Source: Eucommia ulmoides
Taxonomy: Eukaryota > Streptophyta > Magnoliopsida > Garryales > Eucommiaceae
Direction of reading: 5' to 3'
Length of the DNA stretch: 64,000 bases
Assembly (NCBI GenBank): GCA_016647705.1
Contig: CM028327.1
Span: forward strand, 41,602,517 to 41,666,516
Position 1 is the first letter of the stretch; every line of letters begins with the position of its first letter. The notes below the pieces were generated by a model. The model was not told the origin of the DNA. It worked only from the letters and a program-made list of their open reading frames with translations, and ran no database searches. The position numbers were made by a program, and so were the translations under genes. Positions 44,529 through 56,160 of the stretch are shown piece by piece.

Positions 44529-45393
44529 TTAGTAGTGATGAAGGGTCAATATCATAATTATGAATAGAGAGGTGTTTTGAAGAGGAGATGTGATGGGTTC
44601 ATGTCATGTCCCAACCGAAGGCGAGAAAAGAAAAACACAGGTTCGTTACACTTTATTTCTATGTGATTTAATTTATTTGCATTTTATACCCTTATAGTTT
44701 AAACATCGTCATTTACTCTCATGTGATTTGTGGACTTAAGTGCAACGCTAACTCTCTTGGCAGAAAGATTAAAATGTCAATTTTATTTTTAGATTTATAG
44801 CACTAGCACTTTATCTCTCTTTAGTTTAACCCATTTACATTTTACTTCTTGTGATTGGCCCATTTTGTATTTTACTCCTTATGATTTAGAGAGAAATTAT
44901 GTCCAAATCAAGCCCAGTTTCATAAATGGCGTGTGAGCGCCATTTCTGTCAAATTTGATAGAAAATATTAGATTTGCACTTAGGTCCAAAATTACAGGAG
45001 ATAAAATGACAAAGTTTGAACTATAAAGAGATAAAACTACAAATAGCCAAACAAATGAAAGATAAACTGCTATAAACCCAAAAAAATACCCCAAGGAAAA
45101 AGCCAAATTAGTCTTCACTTTATTGCTTCCTCCAATCCTCGAAAGGGTAAGAATCAACAAAAAAAATCGAGAGAAAAATCGATAGAGAGAGAAACGAAGT
45201 ATAACAGCTAAAAACAACCCGCCCGGCGCCCACCACCACCACCATCACCACCGCCCTATTCCTCAACCAAATGTACCTTTTACCTCCCCATATCTTCTCC
45301 CTGTTCGTCGCACCTGAACCCAGAATCGCCGTACCGATTAGGGTTTCGAAAACCCAGTTCAGAGCTCTAATCCTTGCTCAAGGATAGTGAATT
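44529..45393. other. PHYB upstream region
   Basis: 44640-44900 holds two or three decayed segments with TTGCATTTTATACCC and ACATTTTACTTCTTGTGATT, relics of the same TIR family. 45200-45360 is CT- and CA-rich (CACCACCACCACCATCACCA, CCTCCCCATATC) and is probably the PHYB core promoter and leader. No clear TATA box. Confidence 0.45.
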
Positions 45394-45411
45394 ATGGTCA
45401 ACAGAGTCTGA
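45394..45411 (+). promoter_or_regulatory. Upstream ORF in PHYB leader (5 codons)
   Basis: ATG at 45394 runs for five codons (Met-Val-Asn-Arg-Val) to TGA at 45409-45411, 15 bp before the PHYB start. If the transcript starts further upstream, this could reduce initiation at the main ATG. It is seen in sequence only. Confidence 0.5.
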
Positions 45412-45426
45412 ATCAAGTCCATTTCA

Positions 45427-48400
45427 ATGGCTTCCGGCAGCAGTAATGTCCGGGACTCGATTAGTAAGGCCGTCGCGCAATACACCGTCGATGCTCGTCT
45501 TCACGCCGTTTACGAGCAGTCTGGCGAGTCCGGTAAGTCGTTTGATTACTCGCAATCGGTTAGAACCACCACGCAGTCGGTGCCGGAGCAGCAAATCACC
45601 GCTTATTTATCGAAAATTCAGAGAGGGGGATATATCCAACCCTTTGGTTGCATGATTGCCGTCGAAGAATCGACTTTACGGGTAATCAGTTTCAGCGAAA
45701 ATGCCCGGGAAATGCTTGCGCTCACCCCTCAATCCGTCCCGAGCCTCGAACGGCCGGAGATCCTCACAATCGGGACCGATGTCAGAACCCTCTTCACCCC
45801 CTCGAGCTCAATTTTGCTCGAAAGGGCATTTGGGGCACGCGAAATCACACTTTTGAACCCAATTTGGATCCATTCGAAGAACTCCGGGAAACCCTTTTAT
45901 GCGATTCTGCACAGGATTGATGTCGGAATTGTTCTTGATTTGGAGCCTGCAAGAACCGAGGACCCTGCTCTGTCCATTGCCGGAGCGGTACAGTCGCAGA
46001 AGCTCGCCGTGAGGGCGATTTCTCATCTCCAATCGCTTCCCGGCGGGGATATCAGGCTGCTCTGCGACACCGTCGTTCAAAACGTGAGGGAGCTCACCGG
46101 TTATGACAGGGTAATGGTGTATAAGTTTCACGAGGATGAACACGGCGAGGTTTTGGCGGAGAGCAAGAGATCGGATCTGGAGCCGTACATTGGGTTGCAC
46201 TATCCGGCCACCGATATTCCTCAAGCTTCGAGGTTTCTGTTCAAGCAGAATCGGGTGAGGATGATCGTCGACTGCCATGCTACTCCTGTTCAGGTTATTC
46301 AGGACGAAGCGCTTATGCAGCCTCTCTGTTTAGTCGGCTCAACTCTCCGAGCTCCTCACGGCTGCCATGCCCAGTACATGGCGAACATGGGTTCGATCGC
46401 TTCTTTGGCTATGGCGGTTATAATCAACGGAAACGATGAAGAAACCGGCGGCGGTGGCGGACGGAACACCATGAGGCTATGGGGTTTGGTCGTTTGCCAC
46501 CATACTTCTTACAGGTTCATCCCCTTCCCTCTCCGGTACGCCTGTGAATTTCTAATGCAGGCCTTCGGACTCCAACTCAACATGGAGCTTCAATTGGCGT
46601 CGCAGCTGTCTGAAAAACACGTTCTGAGAACACAAACGTTGTTGTGCGACATGCTTCTCCGGGATTCGCCGACGGGGATCGTGACGCAGAGTCCCAGCAT
46701 CATGGACCTCGTCAAGTGCGACGGAGCTGCGCTCTACTACCTGGGTAAATACTACCCGTTGGGGGTTACGCCGACCGAAACCCAGATTAAGGATATCGTG
46801 GAGTGGCTGTTGGCTTTTCACGGCGATTCCACCGGTTTGAGCACCGACAGCTTGGCCGACGCCGGGTACCCAGGTGCGGCGTCGCTCGGCGATGCCGTTT
46901 GCGGGATGGCGGTTGCTTACATCACTTCCCGAGATTTTTTATTCTGGTTTCGATCCAACACCGCCAAAGAAATCAAATGGGGCGGCGCTAAGCACCACCC
47001 GGAGGACAAGGACGACGGCCAGAGAATGCATCCTCGATCTTCGTTCCAGGCGTTTCTGGAGGTGGTGAAGAGCCGGAGCTTGCCGTGGGAAAACTCAGAA
47101 ATGGACGCCATTCACTCTCTGCAACTCATTCTGCGGGACTCGTTTCGGGATGCGGAGCGGAGCAATTCGAAGGCCGTCGTCAACGCCGCCGCCATGGGAG
47201 AGATGGAGGTGCAGGGAATGAGCGAGTTGAGCTCCGTCGCTAGGGAGATGGTTAGACTGATCGAGACCGCGACGGCGCCCATTTTCGCGGTGGATGTTGA
47301 CGGCCGGATTAATGGGTGGAACGCGAAGGCGGCGGAACTTACTGGATTATCGGTGGAAGAAGCCATGGGGAAGTCGTTGGTTCACGATCTTGTTTACAAG
47401 GAGTCTGAAGAAACCGTCGACAAGCTTCTCTCTCGCGCTTTAAGAGGTAGGTATTTTAAATATTATTTAAATATTGCATTTTTGTTAGGGCGTGTTTGGA
47501 TAGAAAGGTTTAAAATAAATAATTTAATCTTTGAAAAAAGTAAAACCTGAATTTGGTTATGTTAGATGAAGCATTTGTCTTATTAAGGTTGCCTATATAA
47601 ATCCTTTTGCGCCATACAAATCTATTCAACGGTCACCTCGTCAGTTAATTTTAAATCAATCAGATCGTTTTTAATTATCTCATCACACGTTTCTTAGGTC
47701 TACTTTTCCCACTTAAAGCACCTTCCACTTGAATTAAATTACATTTTCGCATCAATGCATTTTCAAATCTACTATACGCGTGTGTAAACTACCATAAACG
47801 ATTTTCTCCCGACTTATCTTCAATGGATGCGCTATTACGATCCTCTCCCTTATAAGGGTTATTATATTGATTTAGTATTAAGGGTGGAATGAATTTTTAA
47901 TTTTTTTTTTTTGTGTTTTTTGTTTTTAGTGTAAGCCGGTATAAGTTATCTTTTCTAGTTATTTTTTTTTTGTAGCTCTAGATTCATTATTCGTAATAAT
48001 AAATCCTAGCGTCCTTTCTCTATGTCAATCAACCATCTCAACATCCTTAATAATCTCATGCCCAACTTTATTAATCATTTTCTCATGTATGTTACTCTTA
48101 CCTACTTCTTGTTTATAACCCAACATTCTGAATCGTAGAGAGTCACTTGGCTTATCTCAATTTTTTAGAGTTTTCTTTTTAATTTTAATGGTATTGGTAT
48201 CTTACGATCATAAATCACTCCAACTGCACTTCTTTACTTTAGACATGTTGCCCGAACGCTGTATGTCTGTTATGTCTCCCGAATTATAGATCCTCAGTAT
48301 CTAAAATTATCAACCCTTGAGACCTTTTGATCTACAATTTTTATGTCATCATCTCTTTGAGTATTTCTAAAACTGCGGTGTTTGTATTCTGATTTAGTTC

Positions 48401-51400
48401 TATTGATCTTTAATCCCTTAGACTCTTTTGTTGAATGGAATAGAATCGTGGTAGAATTTAATGAAAGAAATAATGAAATAAGATTTACCAATAGAATCGT
48501 TATTCAATTATCTTATTTGATTGTTATTATATGATTAAAGAAATAAAATAATTAAACTTAACAAATTGCCATAATATCCTCATGTATATCAATTTTGTGG
48601 TCAAAACTCATTCATAAATATACCAAATAACGGATCTATAGTGTAATTTTATCAACTAGTACTATGTCATTTACAAATAACATACTGCATGATAACCCAT
48701 TTTGAATATGTTTCGTCAAATCATCCATCACTAAAAACGAGGTAAGGATTTAAAAACGATCTTCTCATTCAACGGTTATTTAATATTTACATTGCAACGA
48801 GGACACTCAAATCCCTTGATTTGAAATCCATCCATCCAAACCCTTAACAAAAACAATTTTTTTCAGGTGTAGAAGACAAGAACGTCGAAATAAAATTAAA
48901 AACATTCGGCTCGGGACAACATGAGAACGCTGTTTTCGTGGTGGTGAATGCCTGCTCTAGCAAGGACTACACCGACAACATAGTTGGCGTGTGCTTCGTC
49001 GGGCAAGATGTCACCGGTCAAAAACTAGTAATGGATAAATTCATCCACATTCAAGGCGACTACAAGGCCATTGTCCACAGCCCTAGTCCTTTAATCCCGC
49101 CGATATTCGCTACCGACGAGAACACTTGTTGCTCAGAGTGGAATGCCGCCATGGAAAAACTCACCGGTTGGAGTAGAGGCGAAATCGTCGGAAAAATGTT
49201 GGTCGGCGAGATTTTCGGAAGTTGTTGCCGGCTCAAGGGTCCCGACGCCATGACCAAATTCATGATCGCCTTGCACAACGCGATTGGAGGTCAAGACACC
49301 GACAAGTTCCCGTTTGCATTTTACGACAAGAACGGGAAATATGTTCAGGCTTTACTCACAGCGAATAAAAGGGTCGATTTGGAGGGAAACATTCTCGGAG
49401 CGTTTTGCTTTTTACAGATAGCAAGCGTAGAATTGCAAGAGACGATGAGAGTGCAGAGGGAGCAAGAGAAGAAGTGTTTCGCGAGGATGAAGGAGTTAGC
49501 TTACGTTTGTCAAGAAATCAAGAACCCGTTGAGCGGGATTCGGTTTACCAATTCTTTGTTGCAGGCCACGGACTTAACGGAGGATCAAAAGCAGTTTCTC
49601 GAGACGAGCGCTGCTTGCGAGAAGCAGATGTTGAAGATCTTGAGGGATGTCGATCGGGAGAACATCGAGGATGGGTCAGTTTTTTTTTGCTTTATCTATA
49701 TTTTAGTAATAAGAATTAGTTCGTTGCAATTTATGATATCAACCGCATTACTCGTTAGAAATTTATGTTTTTAGTTGACTTTAAATGTGAAAATACAAAT
49801 TCAACGTCTAGTTGATAATGACAACATAAATATAATTTAATTGATATTAGCTGAATGACTAAAAATTATTTAATATTTAATTGATATTAACTAAATGACT
49901 AAATACTATTCAACATCTGGTTAATATTAACTATATGTATTTAATTTTGTTGATATCAACTGAATGATTAAAAATTATTTAACATCTAGTTGATATTAAC
50001 AACATGAACATAATTTAGTTAATATTAACTGAATGGCTAAAATTTTACTTGACGGGTTAAAAAAAAAAAGAAAATAATGGGGATAAAAGTAATAAGGTAG
50101 CGCTTGGAAGCATGAAATCTGAGCCTTGGAATTGGAACTAGAAATAGACCCATTCAATTATTTTTTTCCTTTGAAATTTATATGCGTTCATTTCTAATTC
50201 CAATTTTAGGGACTCAATTTCATAAAAAAACGCAACCTAAGTGAATAATTTCAAGGAAAATATAGTAATTTTCCAAAAAAATTTCCTCCTTGGTATGTTT
50301 AGTTCGCTCGAGCTCGAAAATACGGAATTCTTGCTTGGGAGTGTGATCGATGCCGTTGTTAGCCAAGTGATGTTATTGCTGAGGGAAAGAGGGTTACAAT
50401 TGATAAGGGATATTCCAGAGGAGATCAAGACACTTGCCGTCTGTGGTGATCAAGTCCGAGTTCAACAGGTCTTGTCTGAATTTCTGTTGAGTATGGTCCG
50501 TTATTCGCCCTCGCCGGAGGGTTGGGTTGAAATTCAACTCAGACCGACCTTGAAGCAACTTTCCGGTGGTGGATTAACCCTCGTTCATATCGAATTCAGG
50601 TAATGAATCGTTTTCGAGTGATCGTGGTTATGTTCGTTTTGAAGTATGATAGTTGTAAGGGCATGTTTGGTTGTCTAAATTATCCCGTTTTAGAAAAAGG
50701 GTAAATGGATTTTTGACTTTTGGTTTGGTCAAGCTGCACTTTACTCCCCATTGTTTTACGAAAAGTACAACGGCTATTTTGGACACCACCTTGCCCCTTG
50801 GTTCAGATTAAAGAGCAACGGTTACATTTTCCGTTAATGATCGAACCTCAAAAAGTCAAAAATGAATAAATTATTTAATATTCATTGATTTTTATACTCC
50901 CGGGTCGGGTTGGGTCGAATAATTATCCATTTGCCCTATTTTTTCTCTTTCCTTTATTACCCCAAATTGGTTTGGGTTGGGTATAAGAATTTTTGTATTT
51001 TATTATTTTACTCAATTCTGTTAAATATTTAATAATTGCATCTGAACCACATGTGGGTGAGTGATGATAAAAATATCACGGTGTAAAATGCAATTCGGTC
51101 AAAGCACATGCGGCGAAGTGTAATTAACCCAATCCGTTATTTTTTGATTTAATCATCTTTTTTGGGCTATTTTTATTGAAGGATTGTGTTTTTAATTGGT
51201 TTACATTTTTACAATTATTTTTTGAGATTTTTGCACTTTGCACCACTGAAGTTTTGGAGAAAATCCACTTTAGTGCTTGTATTTTCAATTTGAACTTATG
51301 AAACCCTGAAGTATCCAAATCATGTCAAATCAGTCCAAATTAATTATTCCGTCATATTTTTTTATATGACGGAAATTAGTGTTTAGGGTTTAGGATTTGG

Positions 51401-51816
51401 ACACTTTCAATGTATTCAAATTGAAAGGACTCGGACCAAAGTGGGATTTCTCTGAAACTTCAGAGGTGAAAGCGCAAAACGCTCTTTTCTCTCTACAAAT
51501 TTTTACTAAAACCTGTTATATCTTGATTCAACCGACCTAACCTTTTTTTTTTTTGTTGGGGGTCTTCAATTTTTTTTTTTTTGTAAATGAAAGGATTTTT
51601 TGCCCCGGCGATGGTCTTCCGCCGGAGCTAGTTCAAGACATGTTCCACAGCACTAGATGGGTGACACTGGAAGGTCTTGGCCTGAGCACTTGCCGGAAAA
51701 TCTTAAGGCATATGAACGGCGAAGTCCAATACATAAGGGAGTCTGAGAGATGCTATTTCTTAATAATCATGGACCTACCCATGCCTAGGAGAGGCTCAAA
51801 GACTGTTCTTGGCTAG
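45427..51816 (+). CDS. PHYB: Phytochrome B, red/far-red photoreceptor
   Basis: Spliced product of 1115 aa. Exons: 45427-47446, 48867-49674, 50303-50599, 51594-51816. Junction phases close exactly, and intron 1 falls after ...SRALRG, its conserved place. Domains: N-terminal extension (1-55, short), PAS (about 56-165), GAF (about 175-365) with YPATDIP at 259-265 and the bilin-binding cysteine Cys313 in [14 protein letters not shown] (about 375-560) with its tongue [13 protein letters not shown] and PRSSF at 536-540, two PAS repeats (about 605-720 and 735-850), and a histidine-kinase-related domain (about 862-1115). In that last domain the phospho-acceptor region reads [10 protein letters not shown] with no histidine, as usual in plants. 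Known role: dimeric sensor that moves to the nucleus as Pfr, controls PIF factors in seedling de-etiolation and shade avoidance, and senses temperature by thermal reversion. Sequence blocks fit PHYB far better than PHYA, C or E. Confidence 0.98.
47447..48866 (+). other. PHYB intron 1 with LINE relic
   Basis: 1420 bp intron, GTAGGT donor and TTTTTTTCAG acceptor. About 47950-48450 is a minus-strand LINE fragment (separate entry). The rest shows nothing recognised. Confidence 0.85.
47950..48450 (-). pseudogene. RTE-type LINE reverse transcriptase relic in PHYB intron 1
   Basis: The minus-strand frame ending at 48294 reads [19 protein letters not shown] then [19 protein letters not shown]. This matches the pattern of plant RTE-clade LINEs: SKG.KI.RTK.EY, then a D..V..V..F.YLG block. 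Further along the minus strand, interrupted by stops, are [13 protein letters not shown]-like and MLGYKQ-like pieces in the expected order. Too decayed to be active. The family assignment is from memory of the motif pattern. Confidence 0.6.
49760..50070. repeat. Degenerate ~60 bp repeats in PHYB intron 2
   Basis: TTGATATTAACTGAATGACT, AAAAATTATTTAACATCTAG and similar strings recur four to five times with substitutions. Confidence 0.65.
50096..50240. mobile_element. Foldback MITE in PHYB intron 2 (same family as ACLB intron)
   Basis: The left GGTAGCGCTTGGAAGCATGA and the right complement GGTTGCGTTTTTTTATGAAA start a TIR containing CCTTGGAATTGGAA against CTAAAATTGGAATTAGAAAT. It matches 13285-13424 in ACLB and 51897-51985. 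Confidence 0.7.
50697..51128. mobile_element. TIR-element relic in PHYB intron 3 (GGGTTAATTA family)
   Basis: The right end, as complement, reads GGGTTAATTACACTTCGCCG and then CATGTGCTTTGACCGAATTG. The left has GGTTTGGTCAAGCTGCACTT and TACTCCCCATTG. The ends pair as TIRs, and the family is that of 44285-44519 and 28238-29641. No clean target duplication. Confidence 0.5.
51219..51486. mobile_element. Family C TIR element, copy 3, in PHYB intron 3
   Basis: The left TTTTTGCACTTTGCACCACT followed by GTTTTGGAGAAAATCC, and the right GGGATTTCTCTGAAACTTCA then GGTGAAAGCGCAAAACG, are inverted. Inside, ATATGACGG is paired with CCGTCATAT. This copy shows the uninterrupted layout of the element split by Copia A. 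Confidence 0.65.
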
Positions 51817-51896
51817 AACTATTATCTATATTTACGCCAAACACCCCCTGAAAACAAAGGTTTGTACATTTTGCCCCCCTCAAAAAAAAATCGATC

Positions 51897-51985
51897 TTAG
51901 GGTTTGCGCTTGGAAGCACGAAATTGGAGGTTAATTTCAAGTTCCCAATTCTGTGCAACTAAAAGCTGCCTTAACTTTGACTTGT
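51897..51985. mobile_element. GGTAGTGTTTGG-family MITE fragment downstream of PHYB
   Basis: GGTTTGCGCTTGGAAGCACG, AAATTGGAGG and CAAGTTCCCAATTC match the family in shortened form, about 80 bp after the PHYB stop codon. Confidence 0.5.
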
Positions 51986-53611
51986 TGAAAATATTAGTAA
52001 GAAGTGATAGCATCGGTTCAAAACGATGCCCTAATTAGTGTACTTTAAAAAAAAGGTTGAGATCAACCCTTAGAATTATTGTAGGTTGTGTTTGGCGGCG
52101 TCGATCTAACATTTTGGCATATGTTCTATTAGATACTTTATACAATGTGTAATATTTTTGAACGTTTGAACCGTAACTAAGTTTAGTCTCCAACTAAAAA
52201 GCTTTTTGGATTTACTTAAGAAGTTTTCGTTATTTACCATTGATCAACAAAATGATGTCTTATATATCGAGTAGTTAAACGAATTGAGTTGTTGGTGAAA
52301 AACTCGAGCCTAGTTTGAAAAAAACTTGTTTATTTATTTATTAAAAGGATCGAGATGAAGTTCAATTTTTGGTTTGTTTAATATTCAAGTTGAGTTGAAC
52401 TTTGTTAGCAAATAGTTTGAATATGAGCTTGAATATGTTTGGAACTAATTATATATATATGTGTGTGTTCTTTTTTTTATATATATATAAATATTTTATT
52501 ATATTTTAATTTATTTTTTTTCCAAATATATATGATTATGTTCTTGAGCTCGCTTGTTTATCGAGCTTTGACAAAGTTAAACGAGGCGAGCTTGAACATT
52601 GTATGTTGAACTCGACTTGTATAAAAAATCAAAATAAATAAAATCCGTGACTCGTTTACGACCCTAGCAAAGGTTATGAGATTTATTGTGAGGGTGTAGT
52701 CTGATGATAATAAGTTATGTAATTAACTTTGCGAAGGTGGATCAAGATGGCAAGAGTGGTGATAGTAAGTTAATATAACTTGACGACGAAGTCAAGAAAT
52801 ACAATAGGGCAAAGTCCCAAAACAATAAAGTTTCTCCCAAAATAGAACTTAGTCAATAAAAACTACAAAGGCTCAAAACCAAAGCGTATAACCTTCAACT
52901 CTGAAATACTCAAACATTTTTTTCTTCTTTTTGGTTTTTACAGTAAGATGTGTCCAAATCAGTTTATACGTACCTTGACTAATCATCTTTTCAGACGATC
53001 TTAAGGGTACACTCCTTTACATCGGTCTGGTGAAACATCTACTATATATTAACTAAGCAAAGTTATACACCACCAATCAGAAAAGGAAAAGAAACCAAAA
53101 CTGATCAAACAAAATAAGCTAAACGACAAAAAAGAATCAATGAAACGAAATCGATCAACATATAAAGATAAGAAGTGAAATGAGATATCGAGTTAGAGAA
53201 AAAGAGATAGGGGTACTATCCAAAGTACCTCCAAACCAAAAGAATTCTACACCAATTATACTACTACTCCTATAACCGAAAGTCGATACACTCCAAAACC
53301 ATTCATTTGGACTGAACTGAACTAAATAAGTATCCCCGTCACACTCAATTACAAATTCTATATTCTCCTCTATACTGTCGAAATCTAATATGAGATTATT
53401 CCATCAACGCAACTCTTCAAAATAAAAAAATCACACAAACAACCCAATAACACAAAATATCAAAGAAATAAAATCATCAACTAGTATAAAACAAATATGG
53501 GAGTAATCCATGAAAGAAGATTTAAGGGTAGTTCAAAATAATTCAAAGATGAAATATAAATGCCATTTAACTCTATCAAAATCTCTTAATAAGGCCTTCC
53601 ACACTCAGATC
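51986..53611. other. Intergenic DNA after PHYB
   Basis: 52290-52640 contains AACTCGAG, CGAGTTGAG, GAGCTCGCTTG, ATCGAGCTTTG and GGCGAGCTTG blocks of a decayed repeat with short dyads. 52450-52500 is an AT/GT microsatellite. 52940-53035 is a reverse copy of the second short interspersed repeat (TGTCCAAATCAGTTTATACG, TTGACTAATCATC). 53040-53600 shows nothing recognised. Confidence 0.45.
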
Positions 53612-55875
53612 TGTTGGGAAAATTTCATATCATTATACAAATACAAATTAAATAATCAATAAATCTCACATGCAATTTCAATTTCTTTAAATAACTAAAA
53701 ATATCAACAATTAAATAAATAAAATTAAATAATAGAATAGAGAGAAAATATATATCTGGTGGATCGAAGCGTGTAAACACTGTCCTAAGAAGAGATACGC
53801 CTCTTCTATGCATATGGTTGAATGGCGAGCTCTTACCAAGATACAACGATCTAAGGAATTAAGGTGCAAGCAAGACATCCCTATAGTAAACCGATCGCGA
53901 ACCCTATTGCCTATAAATCATCAAGTATATAATATACATGAAATATCACAAACTATCATTTCTCTCTATTTATATATCTCAATAAAAACATATTCACTAT
54001 TTATATAGTATTACATTATTTTCTCTAAATCTCTCTATTCTTCCTATCTATATATTCTTTCATTCTTACACACATATATAATGTACAGATTATGTAACTC
54101 TTATAATAATATTATGAGTTTATAATGGAATTCATAAAATCATTTTAATAAATTTTATAATTTAATCACAATAATAATTTGTAATAAACATATAATTAGA
54201 ACACATAATTATAACCGTTATATATAAATTATAAATATTAATTTTATTAAATAAAATAATATAATTTATATATGATAAAATATAAAATCATTTTAATAAA
54301 TTTTATAATTTAATCACAATAATAATTTGTAATAAACATATAATTAGAACACATAATTATAACTGTTATATATAAATTATAAATAATATTTTTATTAAAT
54401 AAAATAATATAATTTATATATGATAAAATATTTAATTTTAAATTATTTTCCTAAAAAAATATCCACATAATTTAAAATTAAAATTAAATAATAAAAAATA
54501 AAATAAAATAATAAAATAAAATAAAAATAGTAGGCAATATAATACTATGTAATAAATGTAGGTGTCTTCAGGACTTGAACCTCACTTAGTGTAACAAACA
54601 TTCATCCGAAGGAATCATAGTGAATAATGTGTCACGGATTTACTTTTTCCGAAGTAACCGTGCGACACTTAGCCTTGATTCCAACCTCTTGGAAATGCTA
54701 AGTAAGCCTTACTAGGACAAACAATCAAACAAACTTTGAGAAGGAAGAAAATAACGAAAGCTAGAGAGCTTACAAGAGTAGGAGAGCAAGAGAGAGCTTG
54801 GGAGAATGAAAGTTTGTATTGTTTGATTCTAACTTGGTGAGAAACAAATGAGCTTCATTCTATTTATATAGGCCAAAGGTCTTACAATAGATGACCGAGA
54901 TCGTTTCGATCTAACGGTTACAATTTATCAATTAGAGAATTCTAAGAGATATTTATAAAGGAATATTCTAGATAAAATTCCTCTAGAAGGGTGGGGAAAA
55001 AAGGGGAGTTATCTAGGGTGCTCCAGAGTTCTCTACAATATCCTAGAATATTCTAGAAACTATGGAGCCTCAATAGTAACTCTCTCCTCTTACCCTATAT
55101 ATACATGACTTGGCCTTTATATTTAGAGAATTCTCTAAGGAAGTGTGCCAAAGTCTAAGGGACGTTACATATTTCTTGAACTAAATCTTTTTACCCGAAC
55201 TTCAGTAAGCACACACACAGTATGAGTATTAGATCCTGTTCGCGGTTTTGCGCTTTTATGGCCATGCGCATGTATCTTGATTCTCGTGAGAGTTATTAGG
55301 GAAAGCCTAATCCTATAGTCGTGGTTTCATGAAAACTCTCACTTAGGTGAGTCATCTAAGGGTTTATGTGACCTATACTCTGTAAGAGTTTTTTTTTTTG
55401 CCTTGGTCTCATTAAGGGTTAAACCCATCCTTAACATCATAATATTGTACAACATTAGCGTCTTAAAGATGAGTAAGAGAATTTTTTAAATGATTTCTCT
55501 AACTTATATAGTGTTGTTTTATAGTCACACAATATGGATTGTTGCTACCCATTGAACCTCCATCATTGGGTTCCCAATCACAGAGGTTGGGTTACTTCCC
55601 TAGATGACTTCCCTACAAGTTAACACTCATCCCCATCGACAATTTTAAGACTTAGTCATTACTGGTCTTTGAGGCAAATTGTTCCACCTTGTGGGAAATG
55701 TATAATTGTACCACTTTGTGGGAATATAATGTATGAATATTAAGTCTCATTTAAAAAAAAAAAAATAAAAAAAAAATTATTCCATCAATTCTCATTTTGT
55801 ACTAATAAATATTTTAGGACTATTATGGAATATCATTTTTTTTAAAACAATATTTGGAATTTTCCAGTCCCAACA
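53612..55875 (-). mobile_element. Candidate solo LTR (2.26 kb)
   Basis: On the plus strand it begins TGTTGGGAAAATTTC and ends GGAATTTTCCAGTCCCAACA, so both ends carry the TGTTGGGA/TCCCAACA short inverted repeat typical of LTRs. On the minus strand CTATATAAATAGAATGAAGC (about 54860-54880) is a TATA box with a start-like region, fitting a minus-oriented LTR promoter. No internal genes or second LTR are seen in the window. The flanks AGATC and ATATT do not match, so no target duplication survives or the boundaries are a little off. Confidence 0.5.
54136..54431. repeat. 148 bp tandem duplication within the candidate LTR
   Basis: AAAATCATTTTAATAAATTT starts at 54136 and again at 54284. The two copies are nearly identical through ATTTATATATGATAAAATAT. 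Almost pure A+T. Confidence 0.9.
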
Positions 55876-56160
55876 ATATTATTAAATAAATTTATTTGGA
55901 ATATATTAAACACTACTTTATATTGAACCAGCATTATGTATAATTTTATATTTCATCATATAAACTGATATGAGGCATGTAGCAAAGTAGCAAATTCCAA
56001 GACAATGTTTATATTTTCAATTTCGAAATGAGAATTCTCAAAGTAATCAATTAGGAACTTAAATTAAAATACATAAACAACCCTTTAAATTTGTTTTATA
56101 CATATTTTCATCCTTTATTTTTTACACTAACATCCATATTTTAAAAAAATATATACTTTT
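55876..56160. other. Intergenic, nothing recognised
   Basis: AT-rich, no gene. Confidence 0.4.

Noticed and set aside
45374-45655. Frame beginning at 45374 overlapping the PHYB start
   Set aside because: It starts at TTG, not ATG, and runs in another frame across the conserved PHYB N-terminus.
45808-46278. 156-codon open frame on the minus strand opposite PHYB exon 1
   Set aside because: It lies wholly antisense to the conserved PAS/GAF coding sequence, has no recognisable domain, and such shadow frames are expected opposite a GC-richer exon.
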